From the NCBI GenBank assembly GCA_000507305.1, contig DF239315.1, forward strand, positions 186,216-250,215: DNA of 64,000 nt, written 5' to 3'. The DNA is from Breviolum minutum Mf 1.05b.01 (lineage: Eukaryota > Sar > Dinophyceae > Suessiales > Symbiodiniaceae). Made by a program: the position numbers and the translations under genes. Below, piece after piece: positions 54,620 to 64,000 of this stretch (position 1 is the first letter of the stretch; each line of letters opens with the position of its first letter). The notes below the pieces were generated by a model. That model had not been told where the DNA came from, searched no databases, and worked only from the letters and a program-made list of their open reading frames with translations.

Positions 54620-54913
54620 TTCCCTATCCAAAATCTTTCGGTGGACTCCTTTTCATGTTGAACCCCGGGAACATTTAGCGAATCCAACCGTGAAAGGGGT
54701 TTGAAATGTGGCAGCCAGGGTTGTTGGGCCCCTTAGATATCCATGGAAAAAACCGTATCCCTGTAGACGTCAAGGAAACGCCCATCAAAATGATCGTCGC
54801 CTGGAATTGTTGATGAAGTAGCTCCCTACTAATATGATGGTCTTCACATGTCTTTCCGGAAAGGCCATTAAGGTAATGGACCACTTGGAAATGCTACTAA
54901 TATAATCTACCCT

Positions 54914-54914
54914 N
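54914..54914. other. single N
   Basis: An isolated ambiguous base in a CCCTNGGGTAC palindrome. Confidence 0.99.
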
Positions 54915-56481
54915 GGGTACATATTGATCCCTTACACAACATACTCCCCCTCAATTGTTCAAAGGGAGTGACCAAGTACGAAAAAAAACAAAAAACAAAA
55001 CCACATTACTTCAGTTGAAAGGAACATATGGGTGTTTCCAAAAATAAGGGTACCCCAAAAACACCCCAAAATGGTCATTTTAAGTATAGGAAAACCCATG
55101 GTTGCTGGGTAGCATCATTTTAGGAAACCCCAATCCTGTTGCTTTTGAAACTGTAAACCATGAACCTGAAGTATTGCAACCAACCCCTAACCCCCCCCAA
55201 CCAACCCATCCAGCCATGCATGTCATAAGGCCAAGGAACTCCACCCTTTCCTCTGCCCTTCCCTTTACCATACATCATGGCGCGTATGAAAAATCGGTCA
55301 CTTAGGGATGGCGTGCCAATGCCCCTTTGGAAGAAAAACAATATCTCAATTTCAAGGGACAAAACAAACCACATACAGTTTGAAGAGTCAATCATATTTT
55401 TCCAATGGATTTTTGTTTCTTTTGTCAAGTCCCCTTGGTCGTTCCACTTGCTGGTTAACATGGTCTATTGTCACAAGACTCGGTTTTTATCCGCCGGAAC
55501 CCCGATTTTGTTTGATCTTTTGGTGACTTTAAAAATGCTCGAAAAAAATTGCGTAACATAACATTTTGATACATTTTCTGGATCCAATGCGAAACAATGG
55601 AGGAAACAGTGGCCACCTTCTTGACTTACCATGATTTTTCAATGTTTGGGTTTGCGAAAAATGTGCGAAACAAAACAAGTCATCTTGCTGCCAGATCGTT
55701 CGATGTCGATGCAGCCAACGTGCAATGTCTGTCTTCATTTTGACTTTTCATTTTTTCATGAATTTGAATGGCTGGAAGGGCCGAAAACGAAACGAAATGG
55801 CCGGCCAACAGCGGTAAAAATATGGCAAAGAGGCTCAAATACACTCACCCAACCAAACGACCATGTGAAATATTTATTTTGATCTTCTAATTAAATATGT
55901 AATCCCCAAAAAATTTACAGTAAATAATTTTAAAGAGTGGCCCACTGGCTAAGAGAAACTAATTATAAACATATGGCAATATCTCCACAATTCCCCCCAG
56001 CCGTAGAAACTCGATCACCAGGTACTTTGGAAATAAAACATTCTAAAAAAGGGAATTTACATGTCAATCACGTTTTCTGTTTGTTTTCACAAAACCTGGC
56101 AAAACCAATATTCCTGCGTTCTATATATCTCTATTTTCAAAGCTCCCCTTTTGACATGACACGACGTCAAGATTCCCCCGGTATCCCGTACACAAAAAAA
56201 AATCAAGCAGTCAATCTGTGAAATTTGATTGTGCGTACAAAGGCTCCATTGAATAATTTTTTTGGGTTGCTTAAGCGTGCTCGGGTTGCAGAAAGCAAGT
56301 GGCAATTGGCCAACCAAAACGATGGTGAGATGTCGATTTTCCAGACTGAAATGCAAATAACATACAATAGATCCATGATCGGGTGTTTCAAATGAACACA
56401 AAAACACCACCAACTTGTCCAACTGCTAATTAAAAAACAAACATCAGCCAGAACAAAGCAAAAAAAAAAAACAGCATTCCT
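54915..56481. other. no confident gene
   Basis: A diverged family-I fragment lies at 55,034-55,130. Several frames are open on both strands (for example PVAFETVNHEPEVLQPTPNP on +, 55,135), but no pair of splice sites convinces. Confidence 0.3.
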
Positions 56482-56598
56482 CTTGTAGGTGGACTGGCAA
56501 CTGGGTTCCACTGGAACATACGAAGGTCGGTCACATTCCAACACAAGTTCAGTTCCGTTGTTGCACCGCACGGCAATGCCATCATATATTTTAGACCC
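56482..56598 (-). CDS. probable exon, Cys-containing
   Basis: TTGACCAG|GGG, 39 codons: GSKIYDGIAVRCNNGTELVL, ECDRPSYVPVEPSCQSTYK. Three cysteines and a beta-rich look. A second frame (GLKYMMALPCGATTELNLCW) has the phase expected from the exon at 56,877, so either an exon is missing or the other frame is right. The donor is probably AAGAG|GAATGC (GA). Confidence 0.5.
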
Positions 56599-56876
56599 CT
56601 GGTCAAGGTCAAGAGTTTTAGGCCCAGTGTAAACATGGATTGACTTTTGTCTGTTATTGATGCACGTGCTTGTTGACTGTTAAGGCCTTCTACCTATATA
56701 TGATGTGATGTTCAACACCGAAGAACACAAGATTTTGATGCTTGAATCAAATTCAAACTTTGCATGCAAAAACCCATTGACAATCAACCCCCCCTCTCTC
56801 AGAAACAACCGAAAAAAAACACCACCCCACATGCGTCTTTCCCAAAAATCCGAGAAAAAAAGGAAGAAGAACCCAC

Positions 56877-57080
56877 CCTGGCGATTCTGCACCTCCAACG
56901 GAGATATCTCGCACTTCATCCTGCACAAAAAAAATCCCCCCAAGCTTCAATCTAGACAACCCTTCAGACCTGGCATCATGGCACTCGATTTTTGTCGCAA
57001 AACGTCCACCTTCAACCTCTGAAACGTCACTGGGAGATGCGACCACCATACAACTTTTCCCGTAGGAGTTGTTCGATAGT
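56877..57080 (-). CDS. probable exon, 67 codons
   Basis: CGACAAAG|A to GCCAGG|GTGGGT, 1 nt in, 2 nt out. It reads LSNNSYGKSCMVVASPSDVS, EVEGGRFATKIECHDARSEG, LSRLKLGGIFFVQDEVRDIS, VGGAESP. It takes up the AG left at 57,361. Another - frame is partly open (TGKVVWWSHLPVTFQRLKVD). Confidence 0.55.
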
Positions 57081-57360
57081 CTTTGTCGTGATGTAAAAAA
57101 GAGGTTGCTGTCGTCGAGGGCATGTTGGCATACATAAGGGCGGTTTGGTTGTATAATCCTTGGTTTTTGAATCATCATTTTTTAGATACGCTGGAAGTCG
57201 AACCGGTCACTTTTTTTTTTCCGTATGTTAGGTATATGAGTTTCAACACGAAAGGAAGCCCATATTCTTTTCTTGAAAAATCTGGCCAATTTTAACAATA
57301 TTTCACCAACCTACATTTCCCCAAAATAGCCGGGGTCCCATTTCCCTTCCAAAACGCTAC

Positions 57361-57444
57361 CTTTTGGGATGAAGTTCTGTGAGGTGACTAGGTGGTTTCA
57401 GGCCCACTTCCAGTTGGCGAAGATCATGGCAAGCCATAAAGCCT
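57361..57444 (-). CDS. probable exon, unidentified
   Basis: AACTTTAG|A to AAAAG|GTAGCG, 1 nt in, 27 codons (GFMACHDLRQLEVGLKPPSH, LTELHPK), 2 nt out. Confidence 0.55.
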
Positions 57445-57483
57445 CTAAAGTTAGTCCGTTTTGACTATTTATTGAATGTGTTT

Positions 57484-57569
57484 TTGAAAAGACTAGTTTT
57501 TTAGTAGGGATTCACTTCATCAACAATTCCAGGGGACTATATTTTTTAAATAGTCTTTGACTTACAGGG
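57484..57569 (-). repeat. family D element D5, forming part of an intron
   Basis: The GTAAGTCAAAG terminus is the donor of the exon ending at 57,566. The other end is truncated, and the acceptor (AACTTTAG) lies about 40 bp beyond it. Confidence 0.7.
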
Positions 57570-57623
57570 ATTTTGTATGCAATCCAACCAGTTTACGATG
57601 GATTAAAGCATGTGTTCGAACGA
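57566..57623 (-). CDS. probable exon before D5
   Basis: CCGTACAG|TC to TCCCT|GTAAGT, 2 nt in, 18 codons (VRTHALIHRKLVGLHTKS), 2 nt out, completing Leu with the next exon's A. Confidence 0.55.
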
Positions 57624-57937
57624 CTGTACGGGTAGATTTTATTGTGTCAAAATCCAAGAAAATACATATTTTAGCGTCAGGTGCTTGGAAATAACTCCAA
57701 ATTTATTCTCCCAAATGGTGGTTTACCATGGAAGAATCCGAAAAAAAAACACCCCAAAAACAAATCCAAGAGTCTTGGCATTCAAAGAAAACATCTCAGA
57801 AGATGTTTTTTTTGGTAACCATTAAAAACTCAGAAGATTATTGAAGTCACTAACTAACTCCCCCCCAAAAAACGGGCAGGAAACCAGGGAGGTGTCAAAC
57901 TTGAGGCTGATAAAACACCAGCAGTAATATCAACAGA

Positions 57938-58068
57938 TATTTCAGGTACCTAAAATGGAGGTACTCATCTATATAAGCTGTATATAAGGCTTATGTAAGG
58001 GAAAACCCATCCCCCAAATAGCCTTATAAGGTTCAGTACTTCCATTTTAGGTAACTGAAATGTCTGGT
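57938..58068. repeat. family E element E4
   Basis: ATTTCAGGTACCTAAAATGG ... CATTTTAGGTAACTGAAAT with CTATATAAGCTGTATATAAG. Family D6 begins 9 bp later. Confidence 0.85.
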
Positions 58069-58076
58069 GATCTAAT

Positions 58077-58176
58077 GGCCTTGAACCGAAAAGACTATAA
58101 TCTTGCAGTATAGGGATTTACTTCATCAAGAATTTCAGGGGACGATTTTTTTCTAATGGTCGGTTGACTTACAGGG
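58077..58176 (-). repeat. family D element D6
   Basis: GGCCTTGAACCGAAAAGACT ... GGATTTACTTCATCAAG ... GTTGACTTACAGGG. The GTAAGTC terminus is intact. Confidence 0.8.
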
Positions 58177-58621
58177 TACCAGGAAAACATCAACCAACAA
58201 TATTCAGGTTCATACATATATCATATATATATATATACATACATAAACTATTCATCTTCCAACCATTGATTTTCAGGACCTATGTCAGTTTTTGGGATGG
58301 TAGTTAAAATCTTTTGCGATGGATGCATGAAAATGCGAATGGAATCTCTCCAGACTTCGACCATTTTCCAAAGTGATTTGCCAAAAAAGCCACATCAATA
58401 TATCAATAGTGCTTCTTTGGATCATTTCCCCACAAAGCGGGGTGAAAAATAAAGAATCTTTGAAACCACAATCATACAGGGTTGGGATCATATTCAGGGG
58501 GCTCATATTGAATATGAACATATTACATCGTTAAGGTGAAACCATTGCTTTCGCGCACCAGGATTTTCAGCTGAAGAGCGGCAACATGATCAGACTGATT
58601 CGATGGAATCATCAACAATGG

Positions 58622-58796
58622 AGTTTCCTGGTTCCCTTAATAGGTGGTAGGTGATAGATATATATGTATATATAATCACCCAATTGGGAATGTAATATAT
58701 CACTTATTATATACCACTTATAGTCCTTGCCAATTGGGTGATTATATGGTAGCTGCTACCTACCACCTATTAGGGGAACCAGAAACAACCATTGAC
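58622..58796. repeat. family K hairpin, copy 2
   Basis: GTTTCCTGGTTCCCTTAATA ... TATTAGGGGAACCAGAAACAA. Confidence 0.85.
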
Positions 58797-59289
58797 AGTA
58801 TTTTGGCATACATGCAAGTGGCAAGTCGCTATGATTTTGTTGAAAGGACATGAATTTGAGGGAATCCCATCACGATTCCCTCCAATCTTCGTGGTTGCTT
58901 TCCTCCCCGCTCAAGTGGGGTGCGATTTGGCACTTCAAAAAAACACAGCGGAACAAAAACCATTGGACCCCAGAAGAAACAAACAAATCAGAATCAGAGG
59001 TATTATTTTCACATGGCACTACTGTATCATTTTTACGTGAAAAATCGGTACCTTTTTCGGGTTCTGGGTGAAAAGAGGTGATTGTACAGTTTTTGTCTCC
59101 CTTAGATACCCAGAATAGCCGTAGATACATCTTCAACACCATCTTTTTTGGTATCTATTAATATATTTTTTTCGGGGGTATATAGAATGTAAGCACATCA
59201 CTATGAAGGATGGTTTCAAATCACACAATTCAAGTATCTTCCAAATCATGCATGAATTCATTGGATGCATCAATCTAAAACAAGTCTTT

Positions 59290-59417
59290 CAAGTTGCTTT
59301 CTGTAGACTAACCCCCATTGTCTTGAAATCCCTGATGTCCGAAAGATGCGTGTCATATGTGTCATACTCTCGCGGAATGTGCCAAAAGATGGGAACACTT
59401 GTCCGCATCACTTTGGT
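59290..59417 (-). CDS. possible exon, unidentified
   Basis: The - frame reads TKVMRTSVPIFWHIPREYDT, YDTHLSDIRDFKTMGVSLQK. Protein-like, with no firm splice sites. The + frame is open as well. Confidence 0.35.
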
Positions 59418-59749
59418 GATTCAATAAGTACACAGTTTCCATTAAAAAAAACGTAGTAAGTGTGTATATCGGAGTGAAACTACAGCCTAGATATCCATAT
59501 ACCTCCTTGAGAATCTTGGATTTGCACCACTTCGATGCTGCAAAACAAAAAACAAACTATTTTGCCTTATCGGCGGATTCATGGTGATGAATCCCATGGG
59601 ATCGAATCCGCAGAAACATCACAAAAAACTCCATAAATCCACGGATCGAATGTGTTCTTTTTTGGGCCTGAAGCTGTGAAGGTCCCCCGTAACTCGACAT
59701 CTTCGAACAATTTTTGGTGACTTCTGGGGGGGTCGCATGGCACAAAAGG

Positions 59750-59876
59750 GTGGTTACCCTCTGGTAAACTAACATAGCGATTGCTGGAATATCCCGATTT
59801 TTAGATAGGATTTCGGAAATACACCTTCATTTCGGGTCCATTTTCCAGCCAGCTATGTTAGTTGATCCCGGAGTGT
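59750..59876. repeat. family H element, copy 2
   Basis: GGTTACCCTCTGGTAAACTA ... CCAGCTATGTTAGTTGATCC. Confidence 0.75.
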
Positions 59877-60734
59877 TTTTTTTTTGATATTTCGAAAGCT
59901 CGAAAATCCCCCTTTGTATTAATAAGCCGGGAGAGGTTGGGTGGTAGGTATTTTTCGGCCAGCATAAGGTATGGCACCCCCTTTCCCCTCCTCTAGGAAA
60001 TGGCCGGCCCTATAGAATTCGATAACGCCATCGTTTCCATTGTGAACATTACCATCGGACCGTCTACTTCAAGTTGCTTGCGTAAGATGGTTGGAATAAA
60101 AAAACATATCCCCAAAAGTGGTGGCTGAATGATGATTTACTAGGATAGAAAGTAAACAAATCACCTGAAGCAATTCTAAGTCTATCTTCATATGTGCCAG
60201 GGTCAATCAACTCTTTATATCGGGATAAACTCAACCCACCTTCAATGACTGGAATCCTTATAATGGACATTAAAGCCCCACTATTGGGCTTATGACCATC
60301 CCTTATTACTGGGAAAGAATGGGACCTTCGACCCCCATCACCATCCACTCACCATCCAACTCCACATGAACTGCTCGCGGCCTGACATGGTAGAGGCCTG
60401 AGGGTGGAAAAGAATGATGTGGGTAGAATGTGACCTTGATCATGAGAACTCAAGGCTACCCCCCAATGCCACCCCCCATTGAAAATAAGGCCCCTGATAA
60501 GGCCTAATAAATGGCCTTGTGTTTAATAATCCCTTAACAAGGCTCAACACAGGGCTCATGATTGTTGGAAAAAAGAGTAGATTTCCACTTTGACCCAGGA
60601 TTGGTGGTTTCAAATAGCTATTTTCTTTCACCCCGACACTTGCGGAGGATTTCGATTCTGGCGAATATGTTTCAAATGGGTAAACTCAGCTAATGGTAGA
60701 TTGGTGGTTTGGCTTCATGTGGGATTCCAATGGG

Positions 60735-60892
60735 GTATTTGCAGGATCATCCCAATTAGTAAGTAGTTAGTGACCCCCATTTATGATCCATTTAGGCCAT
60801 TTGGAAGGGGAATAACCCTACTTAGGGGATTTACTAACCATGGCCATGGTTATTAACCGCTTACTCACTGGGATGGTCCTCCAAGAACCATC
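60735..60892. repeat. family N element
   Basis: GCAGGATCATCCCAATTAGT ... CACTGGGATGGTCCTCC. Other copies or ends: 23,951-24,065, 26,973-27,122, 31,670-31,710, 35,138, 41,800 and 51,556. No exons seen between 59.4 and 61.3 kb. Confidence 0.7.
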
Positions 60893-61299
60893 AATTTGCT
60901 AGTTTACCACTAGTTGAGTCGCCGATGGTAAAGAAAAAACCCATGCAAAAAACACTGAAGAGCCCTCAAGGTACAACATGTTTACGCAGTGATTTTTTGC
61001 CCGTTGCTTTGTGACTCTACCATCATTTCAAGGCTTATGAGAGAATTACTGTAAATATACAGTCATGAAATATCATGAAGAATCCAAATTAAATCAAACT
61101 TGATAAGATTTCATCGCCCTTTTTCAAATCCAAAAACCGCCCCGGTGGTTTAGGATCATTGCTGATGTTGGTGGGTCCCGCCCAACAAAAAATCCACACA
61201 GTTCACCGATCTTGCCCCTGAAAATAGGCTCTCAAAAAAGCAAAGGTGATGGTCTTCCAACCATCTATTTTCAGGGGCTTGTGCTGCTAGATTCAGGCA

Positions 61300-61381
61300 G
61301 GGTAAGCATTGGGTGGAACGGTTCCGAAATGATTGCATGATTGCACTTGCCCGAACGACTTCACCGAATAAATTGTCTATG
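61300..61381 (-). CDS. possible exon, unidentified
   Basis: AACATAG|AC leads into NLFGEVVRASAIMQSFRNRS, TQCL. The donor is unclear, and the right edge touches an S-type repeat (CCTGAAAC / TTTCAGG). Confidence 0.4.
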
Positions 61382-61942
61382 TTAGTTTCAGGGAGTCGAC
61401 ATGTAGCTGCCATTTTTGTTCTACGTAGGGAAACAAATGTTTGATGGCTCAGGCACAAAAAACACATCCCAAGGAAATTTTAGGAGTAAAACTCTAATGT
61501 TTTTGGTGGTCTTGTTTGGACATGACACAGGTTACCAGGTACTTCCTGAAATAGATCTGGGGGTCAAACCGACATAATCAACTTGCCACCTTTCCTCACA
61601 TGAGCCACAAAAAAAAACCTGGCCGGATACTTCCATGAAGTACTGGTTGTTTAGGGATCCTTGCAATGGTTTATTATTATCCCTACATCCATGGGTTGTA
61701 GGGATACATACATTCACCCTGGGATCTCAAGTCGACTATCATTTTGACTGTTTGCTTGTAAAGACCATTCTGCTAAAGTACTTTCAACAAATCCAGGGGA
61801 CGGTAATCTTTACAGTCTTTTGGACTTCCAGGGTACATCATATACACATACAAACCAAACGAATTCAGGTGATTTTGTCGTCAAGCGGCGAGCAAGAAGT
61901 GCCATCATAGACCAAAGCGCCCAAGAAACAGGTGACTTTCAC

Positions 61943-62019
61943 TTCCTCAGTGGAGCAACGGCAAAAAGAGCTTTGGCTGACATTCCATGGAATACTGATT
62001 GATTCATAGCAATCCTTAT
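61943..62019 (-). CDS. probable exon after B12
   Basis: It starts after the AACTAG end of B12 in phase 0. 25 codons (IRIAMNQSVFHGMSAKALFA, VAPLR), ending AA|GTGAAA. Another - frame is also long and open (KDCYESISIPWNVSQSSFCR), but it would need a non-GT donor at B12. Confidence 0.5.
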
Positions 62020-62108
62020 CTAGTTGGTGGTTTCAACCCACTTGAAAAAAATGGGAATCTTCCCCAGGGAAGGGTGAAAATAAAAAAATGTTTGAGTTGC
62101 CACCACAC
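62020..62108 (-). repeat. family B element B12, an exact GT-AG intron (introner candidate)
   Basis: On - it runs GTGTGGTGGCAAC ... GTTGAAACCACCAACTAG, 89 nt. Excision joins NEAIKT to IRIAMNQ in phase 0. Confidence 0.65.
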
Positions 62109-62161
62109 AGTTTTAATAGCTTCATTAAACATCCGTATATCACCGGACCCAGTATCATCCC
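62109..62161 (-). CDS. probable exon before B12
   Basis: AAAAAATAG|GG, 2 nt in, 17 codons (DDTGSGDIRMFNEAIKT), ending ACT|GTGTGG at the B12 edge. Confidence 0.6.
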
Positions 62162-62246
62162 CTATTTTTTTCGCAAATAACCCAGGGTCAACTGGTCACG
62201 GCTCATGTGAAAAAACTGAAGCCCGAAGGTCCTAGATGGACCCCTA

Positions 62247-62350
62247 CTACTGTTGGAAGAAATCCTGCACCACCAAGGATGATGATTATCCCATTGTTTA
62301 TAGGGTTTTACCCATCTCAGGTGGTGCAGGATTTCTTCCATCAACCGTAG
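62247..62350. repeat. family A element A6
   Basis: TACTGTTGGAAGAAATCCTG ... GATTTCTTCCATCAACCGTA with GATTATCCCATTGTTTATAG core. Confidence 0.9.
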
Positions 62351-62967
62351 TTATAAATTTATGGCTCGTCAACCTACTCCCCTAACAGTCTCCCCCCCTC
62401 AGAAGTTTTAATAAGGCCAAGGCCAAAACGTAAGGGAAACCAATGGGTTTTCATAATCCCGAAAATCATAAGGCCGACGATTTCTGGGGAGGGGGATGAT
62501 TTTCAGCCCCCTGGGATTTCGGAGATTTCGAACTTGGAAATCCCATCATTTTCAGGTCCCAGCCGTTAAAACTTTGCAGGAATATTTGCTTCAAATGCTT
62601 GGAATAAGTATAAACATTCTCCCAATGCTAGTTTAATGGTGATTTACCATGGCAGAAACTAAAAAATCGCCTTGAACAAACAAGTCCAAGACTATGAACT
62701 GGTTAGCTGCATGGCCAAATTGTGTTCCTCAACTATATCGTTTCTAGGCCATGTGAGCAATAAAAAAACAACTCCAACTTTCCATTATGCTGGTTGTTTC
62801 ATAGGGATTCTTATAATGGTTCATTATATTCCCTGCATAACTGGTTAGAACAATCCCCATGGCCACACCAATACGTAAATATATACCCTGTATACCCTAT
62901 ATACCCGAAACGCCTAACATATACCCTAACTAGGGGCCCTTTTTTAAAACGTGCCTCAAAAAAAAAG

Positions 62968-63061
62968 TTGTGGGCCAAGATTTTTGCCAAGCTGCTCCTT
63001 CATAGCCGGAGCTGATGTTAGCACAGCTGTCTGGATGATAGACTTCGTTGTGTACCATGTC
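62968..63061 (-). CDS. probable exon, unidentified
   Basis: A strong acceptor (TTCACCCTTCAG|G), then ACA TGG and onward: TWYTTKSIIQTAVLTSAPAM, KEQLGKNLGPQL. The donor is not fixed. Another - frame (DMVHNEVYHPDSCANISSGY) and one + frame are also open. Confidence 0.45.
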
Positions 63062-63387
63062 CTGAAGGGTGAAGGTGCGTGGGCTAGTGAGCAAGGTATT
63101 TTCCTCAGAAAAAAAAGGGGTCATGAAAAATGACACCAACCCAACAGGAGCAGCACTATTATTGGAGAAATCCCTGATAATGACTCTTATATATATATAT
63201 ACATTTGCATTGTTTGATCCAACCCAAAATAGGTAATTTAATAACCCCTGGTTTAATAAGGCCAAAGATTAAGGGAAACTGAACCAATCCCTCATCATTC
63301 CAGTTCACCAAAATATTTGGAATCAAGGGTCGAGTCGATCGTTACCTGATCTATTGGCAACTGGGAGCCAAAGGTTCCAAATATATA

Positions 63388-63490
63388 GGTGTTTCCGAAA
63401 AATAGTGATACCCCCAAATCATCCCATTTTAATAAGGGTTTTCCATATAAAAACCATCCATTTTGGGGTTCCCCTATTTTAGGAACCCCC
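63388..63490. repeat. family I element, reverse orientation
   Basis: GTGTTTCCGAAAAATAGTGA ... CAAATCATCCCATTTTAATA ... CCATCCATTTTGGGGTTCCC. Confidence 0.8.
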
Positions 63491-64000
63491 ATATAGGCAA
63501 CTGGAAGATCGGGGACTGTTTTCATAAGTTCTGCATCAATAAGGCCGGCTATTTCTCCATTGGGGTTATCTTTGAGGTGGGTGAGGGTTGACGGCTTGGC
63601 CATGACCGGAAACACGGATCTCATGGGATGAAGCGGGGTATATTCACTGATCCATGAAAATGGTTGATTTTATTGGGTAACATTGCAGGTAAATATGACA
63701 GTTCCATGGAATTTGATGACTTCTAGTGATTGGCTCAGGTTCCGGGATTCCGGGATCCTTATTTTGTTTGTGAGACAATCCCTAGTAAAAAGTGGTTAGG
63801 TATTTCATCCCCCTATTTCACGCTGGTCACCGCTCAGCTGAAGACCCCGGGTGAATGATACACATCTCAACAAAACGAAGACGAATCTTCCAAAACCTAC
63901 ACTCCCTGAAGCTGACATAACCCCTGAAAATGGTAGTTGGCAGACAATCATTTTGTTTGGGGCATGAGCACTGAGCAACTTGAATAAGGCTCACCCTGAA

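Noticed and set aside
60064..60348. 94-codon - frame
   Set aside because: It is made of a family-Q element plus a U-type repeat (AATCCTTATAATGG) also seen at 26,285 and 52,100.
61820..62002. + strand exon GDFVVKRRARSAIIDQSAQE
   Set aside because: The same bases on - form an exon that joins across element B12 in phase; the + frame is taken as its shadow.
19300..63500. CRISPR-like array from the many short repeats
   Set aside because: Repeats are dispersed, inverted and of many families, not regularly spaced direct repeats; the genome is eukaryotic.

Overview
This looks like nuclear DNA of a dinoflagellate, probably of the Symbiodiniaceae/Suessiales type. Four things point there: very short exons joined by AG|G acceptors and GT, GC or GA donors; same-strand runs of exons; an intronless ORF of the DVFISHTW / SRLWCIFEL membrane family seen in these genomes; and a large load of short inverted-repeat elements. 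There is no bacterial operon structure. Species and most protein names cannot be settled from the sequence alone.

Layout. From 0 to about 15.3 kb, coding signal is on the + strand: several small unidentified exons (0.2-8.2 kb), then a CDK7-like protein kinase spread over six exons (8,995-13,963) whose catalytic half is decayed, then a TIR-like membrane-protein ORF (14,467). That ORF runs into a non-LTR (LINE) retrotransposon (15.3-19.2 kb), which holds ORF1 and the endonuclease start of ORF2 but no reverse transcriptase. An 1,812-bp segment of it is repeated around a single N. From 19.8 to 63 kb, coding signal is almost all on the - strand, as many 28-204-nt exons of one or more unidentified genes. 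The two blocks therefore converge tail to tail near 15-20 kb.

The most interesting signal is in the - strand block. It is packed with families of 90-170-bp inverted-repeat elements (called A to X here). Copies of two families, B and D, coincide with introns. At 19,867-19,987, 27,470-27,575, 50,354-50,445, 52,952-53,054 and 62,020-62,108, deleting the element joins two open, protein-like exons in matching phase, and the element's own termini supply the GT and AG. These look like introners (introns born from small transposons). Families B, C and D lie almost entirely in one orientation relative to the inferred transcript, while A and E lie both ways.

Exon chains on the - strand that keep phase: 27,705>27,603>27,469>26,966>24,249; 23,408>21,165; 41,231>40,810>40,067; 36,718>36,443>35,633; 35,402>34,014>33,791>32,685; 45,096>44,528; 50,575>50,353; 53,183>52,951; 57,623>57,444>57,080; 62,161>62,019; 20,028>19,866. 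Links between these chains are not established. No product on the - strand was recognised. All exon calls are hand-made from reading frame and splice-site logic, without transcripts or database searches.
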